Positions 60,546 through 64,000 of a stretch of DNA of 64,000 nucleotides are shown piece by piece. The stretch covers positions 62,001-126,000 of the forward strand of contig NZ_JANSHI010000002.1 in assembly GCF_047461615.1 (NCBI RefSeq), read 5' to 3'. A model generated the notes under the pieces. That model was not told where the DNA came from. It was given only the letters and a program-made list of their open reading frames with translations, and made no database searches. The translations under genes were made by a program, and so were the position numbers. How positions within the stretch are numbered: the first letter of the stretch is position 1; every line of letters starts with the position of its first letter. The DNA is from Thermostichus sp047461615 (GTDB lineage: Bacteria > Cyanobacteriota > Cyanobacteriia > Thermostichales > Thermostichaceae).

Positions 60546-61559
60546 TCAGAGCTTCTCTCCTGGACTGGGCCGCAGCAAGCCTCTAGGGGAGAGCTCTGCC
60601 TTTGCCTCTGGAGAAAGGGATCCCACCTCGCTAAAGGGCGGGCAGCGGTTTTGGGGCGGGACGGGCTGCTTTAGGATCCTCAAGAAGGCCTCCGCCAGAT
60701 CGGCATATCCCCGGTCGTTGGGGTGAAAGCCGTCGGCCAGCGGGCCAGGGAAGAAAGACTCGCGGCGGTAGGAGCGGGGATCGCAGAGCAAGTCCACTAC
60801 GGGGATCCCCTGTTGGCTCAGGGGGTTGATGGCCCGTTGGCTAAGGCTGACGGAGACTAGAGCCAAAAGTTGCCGCAGGCCGCTGGGCTGCTGCTGGCCT
60901 AGGGGAATCAGGGCAAAGTTGGGCAGGTTGGCCACTGCCAGGCGAGCTTGGGGGGCGCGAGCCCGCACCGCCTGGAGCAGAGTTTGGTAGTCGGCAGCAA
61001 ACTGTTGGATCTGGCGTTCAATAAAGGCTAAGGGATCCTCGCCCTGCAGGGCGCGTTGGGCTGCTGCCAAGACAGTAGCGTTGGTGTCGTTGCCGCCTAC
61101 CCAGATAGTAATCAAAGTGGCGTCGGGGGGGATGCGCGGCACTTGATCCTGGAGCACGTTGGCGGGGATCCCCGCCCTTAGAGCTTGCATGGCCGGGCTG
61201 AGCACCGCTCCCGAGCGGCCCAAGTTGATGAGCTCCACCTGCCCCGGCAGGAGGCGGGCTAGGCGCGGGACATACCCCGTCCCGTTGGGACAATCCAGGG
61301 GCTCCGAGCGCTGCGGGCGGGTGCCGGCGGCGTTGGCCGGGCCATCGCAGGAGATGGAGGCGTTAAAGCCAACGGCATCGCTGGCTCCCAAAGCCACATA
61401 GCGGGTGAGGGGGGTCGAGCTGGGCACGACAACAGCAGGGGGAGAACAAGCGGTCAGCCCCCAACCCAGCGTCCAGATGGCCATAGAAAGCAGCAACCCA
61501 CCGGTTCTGGGGTCTTGGGGCGAGGGCGCTTGCGTAGCCAGTTGCAAAGAGGAGCCCAT
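60546..61559 (-). CDS. SGNH/GDSL-type hydrolase lipoprotein
   Basis: 337 aa. Signal region SMAIWTLGWGLTACSPP contains a lipobox (LTAC), so it is probably a lipid-anchored exported esterase. Catalytic blocks: block I YVALGASDAVGFN (the GDS motif reads GAS-D, with the Ser before Asp), INLGRSGAVLSPA (Gly), ITIWVGGNDTNATV (Asn, block III), and block V DGFHPNDRGYADLAEAFL (Asp-His). The substrate is unknown. It converges on rnj (18-nt gap) and diverges from the HD gene. Confidence 0.86.
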   Translation of the reverse strand: MGSSLQLATQAPSPQDPRTGGLLLSMAIWTLGWGLTACSPPAVVVPSSTPLTRYVALGASDAVGFNASISCDGPANAAGTRPQRSEPLDCPNGTGYVPRLARLLPGQVELINLGRSGAVLSPAMQALRAGIPANVLQDQVPRIPPDATLITIWVGGNDTNATVLAAAQRALQGEDPLAFIERQIQQFAADYQTLLQAVRARAPQARLAVANLPNFALIPLGQQQPSGLRQLLALVSVSLSQRAINPLSQQGIPVVDLLCDPRSYRRESFFPGPLADGFHPNDRGYADLAEAFLRILKQPVPPQNRCPPFSEVGSLSPEAKAELSPRGLLRPSPGEKL

Positions 61560-61640
61560 AGGGTAGCTTTGCTGCAGAGGTGGGGAAGCCCCCCAGCCAA
61601 GCTAACCAAAGATCCGCCAGCCAGCGAGTATGGTGGGAGT

Positions 61641-62930
61641 ATGGCGCTGCGTTTTTGCAAGTCCCGCACCTACCACGATCCCCTGCACGGCGCCATTAGC
61701 CTAGATGGCGGGGATCCGGTCGAGGCCTTGCTGATTCGTCTTATCGACACGCCGGCCTTCCAGCGCCTACGTCGCATCCGCCAGTTGGACACGGCTTTTT
61801 TTACCTTCCACGGCGCCGAGGGATCTCGCTTTACCCACTCGGTGGGAGTGCTGCAGGTTACGCGGCGGCTGTTTGACAGGTTGGCCCGCCGCTACCCAGA
61901 GCTGCGCCCCTACCGCGCCGTCACCCTGGTTGCCGCTCTGCTGCACGACATTGGCCATGCCCCCTTTAGCCATGCGGGCGAGGAGATCTTCGGCTGCCGC
62001 CACGAGATCTGGACGGCGCGCATCGTGCGGGAGGATCCCCAGATAGCCACCCTGGTGGCGGAGTTCGACCCGCAGCTGCCGGCCCAACTGGAGCAGGTGT
62101 GGCAGAAACAATTCCCCCTGCCGCTGGTGGGGCAGCTTATTGCCAGCCAACTGGACTGTGACCGCTTCGACTACTTGATACGGGACAGCCTGCTTACGGG
62201 CGCCCAATACGGCCACCTGGATCTGGATCGCATCCTCACGGTGTTGGACTACGACCCGGAGACGGGATCCCTTTGCATTCCTGCTCGCAAAGGCCTAGGA
62301 GCCATCGAGCACTATCTGGTGGTGCGCTATTTCATGTACACCCAGGTGTACCAGCACCCCAAGAGCCTGTGTGCCCGCTTTATTTTGGATCGCCTCTTCA
62401 AGCGGGCGCAGGTGCTCTTGCAAAAGGGGGAGATCGAGTTGGATCCCATCTTGAGCGCCTGGTGCTGGGCCGCGCTGGCGACGCAAAAGGGAGATCCCTT
62501 CGAGTTGCCTCTGCCCCTCTATTTGGCCGCTGACGATGTGATGTTCAGCTACCCTTTTCGCTTTTGGGCCATGTCGGGGAGGGATCCCATCTTGGCCGAT
62601 TTGGCGCGGCGCTACCTGGAGCGGGATCTGTTCAAAGCCCGCAACATCACCCGCTTGCCAGAAGAGCGACGCCAAGAGCTGGTGGCAACTCTGAGCCAGA
62701 AGATGCAGCGAGATGGCTTGGATCCAGAAAGCTACTTGGGAATTCGCTCCGCCCACGTCCAGGGCTACAGCTTCTACGACCAAGGGATCCAACTCAAAAC
62801 CGAGGACGGCTACGTAGAAATTGCCCAGCTCTCGCCGCTGGTGCGCGCCTTAGTGGAAACCCAAGGCCAGGTTTGGCTCATCTTCCCTCGCCCCTACAGC
62901 GATCTTGTAGAAGGGGCGCTGTCTGCTTAA
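61641..62930 (+). CDS. HD-domain phosphohydrolase (dGTPase-like)
   Basis: 429 aa from ATG 61641 (the frame is open to 61515). TYHDPLHGAISLD, FQRLRRIRQLDTAFFTFHGA, RFTHSVGVLQVTRRL, the metal motif ALLHDIGHAPFSHAGEE and QLIASQLDCDRFDYLIRDSL define the family of deoxynucleoside triphosphate triphosphohydrolases/SAMHD1 relatives. The C-terminal half is family-specific. It probably controls dNTP pools; specificity is not provable here. The repeats at 62985-63129 start 55 nt downstream. Confidence 0.92.
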   Translation: MALRFCKSRTYHDPLHGAISLDGGDPVEALLIRLIDTPAFQRLRRIRQLDTAFFTFHGAEGSRFTHSVGVLQVTRRLFDRLARRYPELRPYRAVTLVAALLHDIGHAPFSHAGEEIFGCRHEIWTARIVREDPQIATLVAEFDPQLPAQLEQVWQKQFPLPLVGQLIASQLDCDRFDYLIRDSLLTGAQYGHLDLDRILTVLDYDPETGSLCIPARKGLGAIEHYLVVRYFMYTQVYQHPKSLCARFILDRLFKRAQVLLQKGEIELDPILSAWCWAALATQKGDPFELPLPLYLAADDVMFSYPFRFWAMSGRDPILADLARRYLERDLFKARNITRLPEERRQELVATLSQKMQRDGLDPESYLGIRSAHVQGYSFYDQGIQLKTEDGYVEIAQLSPLVRALVETQGQVWLIFPRPYSDLVEGALSA

Positions 62931-62984
62931 AGGGTTATGTTAGCCCTGAGGGCCCTGGCCATTGTCCTGCTGGCGCTGCGGCTG

Positions 62985-63129
62985 TAAGGACTACGTCCCG
63001 CTGACGCGAAAGGGCATGCACCTGGGATCCGCTGCCGTTGAATAAGGACTACGTCCCGCTTACGCGAACGGAAGAGCTACGGGAACATGGTCTAATGGGG
63101 AATGTAAGGACTACGTCCCGCTGACGCGA
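62985..63129 (+). repeat. Three direct copies of a 25-nt dispersed repeat
   Basis: Copies at 62985-63009, 63043-63067 and 63105-63129, each TAAGGACTACGTCCCGCT, then G or T, then ACGCGA. They are separated by 33 and 37 nt of unrelated sequence. Each contains the small dyad CGTC-CCGCT-GACG (the middle copy has TACG instead of GACG). A related single copy lies at 3552-3573 and a shorter derivative inside purD at 63571-63590. No cas genes are present. Confidence 0.85.
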
Positions 63130-63161
63130 TCGGGGAAACCCCCAAACAGTGGGATAGCGCC

Positions 63162-64000
63162 ATGCAAGTCTTGGTCATTGGCTCTGGGGGACGGGAGCAC
63201 GCTTTGGTCTGGAAGCTATTGCAGTCCCCTCAGGTGACTCGAGTCTACTGGGCTCCTGGCAACGGCGGCGCCCAGCAGATGGATCGCTGTCAACCGGTGG
63301 CTTTGGCCGCCACAGACATCGAGGGACTGGTGCGGTTTGCTACCGTGCAAGGGATCCGCCTGACGGTGGTGGGGCCGGAGCTGCCCTTGGTGGAGGGAAT
63401 TGTGGACGCCTTTCAGGCAGCGGGGCTCCCCATTTTTGGCCCCAGTCGCGCCGCCGCCCAACTGGAGGGAAGCAAGCTCTGGGCTAAGCAACTGATGCAG
63501 GAAGCAGGGATCCCTACGGCTCCGGCGGTGGGCTTTGCCGACTTGTCTGAGGCGCTGGCCTACCTAGATTCAAGGACTCCGTCAGGCGAACATAGCTATC
63601 CTGTCGTGATCAAAAAAGATGGGCTGGCCGCCGGCAAGGGAGTGACCGTTGCCCACAGTCGAGAAGAAGCCGTGCAGGCCCTAGAGGCGGCCCTGGCCAA
63701 GCCCGGCGAGCGGGTGCTCATCGAGGAGTTCCTCGTCGGCCAAGAGGTGTCGGTGCTGGCCCTGACGGATGGCCAGATCTGCCTGCCGCTGCTGCCTGCA
63801 CAAGACTACAAGCGCCTTGGCGATGGCGATACTGGACCCAACACCGGCGGCATGGGGGCCCACGCCCCGGCAGATCACCTGGTCACCCCCAAGCTGCTGG
63901 CCCGCATCCAGGCGCAAGTGCTGGATCCTACCCTGCAGGCGCTGCAACAGCGGGGCATTCGCTACCAGGGAGTGATCTACGCTGGCCTGATGATTACGCC
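63162..64000 (+). CDS. purD: Phosphoribosylamine-glycine ligase (3'-truncated by window end)
   Basis: Second step of purine synthesis (GAR synthetase). The visible 279 residues cover the N domain (VLVIGSGGREHALVWKLLQS), VGPELPLVEGIVDAFQAAGL, FGPSRAAAQLEGSKLWAKQL, and the ATP-grasp part (VVIKKDGLAAGKGVTVA, VLIEEFLVGQEVSVLALTDG, QDYKRLGDGDTGPNTGGMGA). ATG 63162 lies 32 nt after the last repeat. Residues about 137-145 (SRTPSGEHS) look like a short insertion encoded by a repeat-like segment. The gene continues past 64000. Confidence 0.95.
   Translation, partial: MQVLVIGSGGREHALVWKLLQSPQVTRVYWAPGNGGAQQMDRCQPVALAATDIEGLVRFATVQGIRLTVVGPELPLVEGIVDAFQAAGLPIFGPSRAAAQLEGSKLWAKQLMQEAGIPTAPAVGFADLSEALAYLDSRTPSGEHSYPVVIKKDGLAAGKGVTVAHSREEAVQALEAALAKPGERVLIEEFLVGQEVSVLALTDGQICLPLLPAQDYKRLGDGDTGPNTGGMGAHAPADHLVTPKLLARIQAQVLDPTLQALQQRGIRYQGVIYAGLMIT

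Noticed and set aside
62985..63129. Short CRISPR array (25-nt repeats, 33 and 37-nt spacers)
   Set aside because: The repeat also occurs alone elsewhere in the window and as a derivative inside purD, there is no leader or cas gene, and only three units. A dispersed repeat fits better.

Overview
The window is a GC-rich (about 60 % by eye), densely coded chromosomal segment of a cyanobacterium. It carries photosystem II genes (psbB, psbT, psbM, psb32, a divergent psbA), the inducible CO2-uptake NDH-1 operon ndhF3-ndhD3-cupA-cupS, the cyanobacterial clpC / clpR-clpP3 set, a CpcT-type phycobilin lyase, RpoD/SigA with the cyanobacterial acidic N-terminus, and several cyanobacteria-restricted families (CGLD27/DUF1230, DUF751/Ycf33, DUF1614). 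Frequent GGATCC/GGGATCCC words and a rogue (sentinel-type) D1 fit the thermophilic hot-spring Synechococcus lineage (Yellowstone JA-3-3Ab / JA-2-3B'a type). That placement is inference. A 100-N run at 38282-38381 shows this is a draft scaffold.

Layout. 1-8 kb: argD, a creatininase-family gene, a frameshifted Uma2 gene, transposase-like debris, a Crp/Fnr regulator, a lone atpC, thiL and a cyanobacterial unknown. 8-14.8 kb: tRNA-Thr, psb32, a lipoprotein subtilase with membrane tail, an FHA-adenylate cyclase, CGLD27, ribF and cobS. 14.8-22.1 kb, all on the minus strand: sigA, then the NDH-1MS operon. 22.4-25 kb: psbM and a [2Fe-2S] ferredoxin divergent from psbB-psbT. 25-31.2 kb: a response regulator, purQ, purS, an ABC-2 permease, comB, argC and unknowns. 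31.3-35.8 kb: tRNA-Arg, then the ClpC-ClpR-ClpP3 protease. 35.8-39.2 kb: CpcT, ACT-malic enzyme, and a coiled-coil gene broken by the assembly gap. 39.3-47.6 kb: DUF1614 protein, a pseudo-orthocaspase, an ABC1 kinase, small unknowns, and an M50 protease with an altered zinc motif. 47.7-54.1 kb: lysC, rogue psbA, carB. 54.2-64 kb: purN, a PIN-domain gene with an in-frame stop, trpD, nitroreductase, dapA, RNase J, a GDSL lipoprotein, an HD phosphohydrolase, three copies of a short dispersed repeat, and purD running off the end.

Functional themes are PSII assembly and control (psb32, psbM, psbB, psbT, rogue psbA), inorganic carbon supply (NDH-1MS, malic enzyme), proteolysis and its catalytically altered relatives (ClpR beside ClpP3, the pseudo-orthocaspase, the HExxH-altered S2P, the subtilase), purine synthesis scattered over four loci (purS-purQ, purN, purD), and the aspartate family and arginine (lysC, dapA, argC, argD, carB). 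Degraded loci (Uma2, PIN, transposase-like debris) mark mild genome decay. Five convergent gene pairs overlap by exactly 4 nt through a shared CTAA/CTAG stop.
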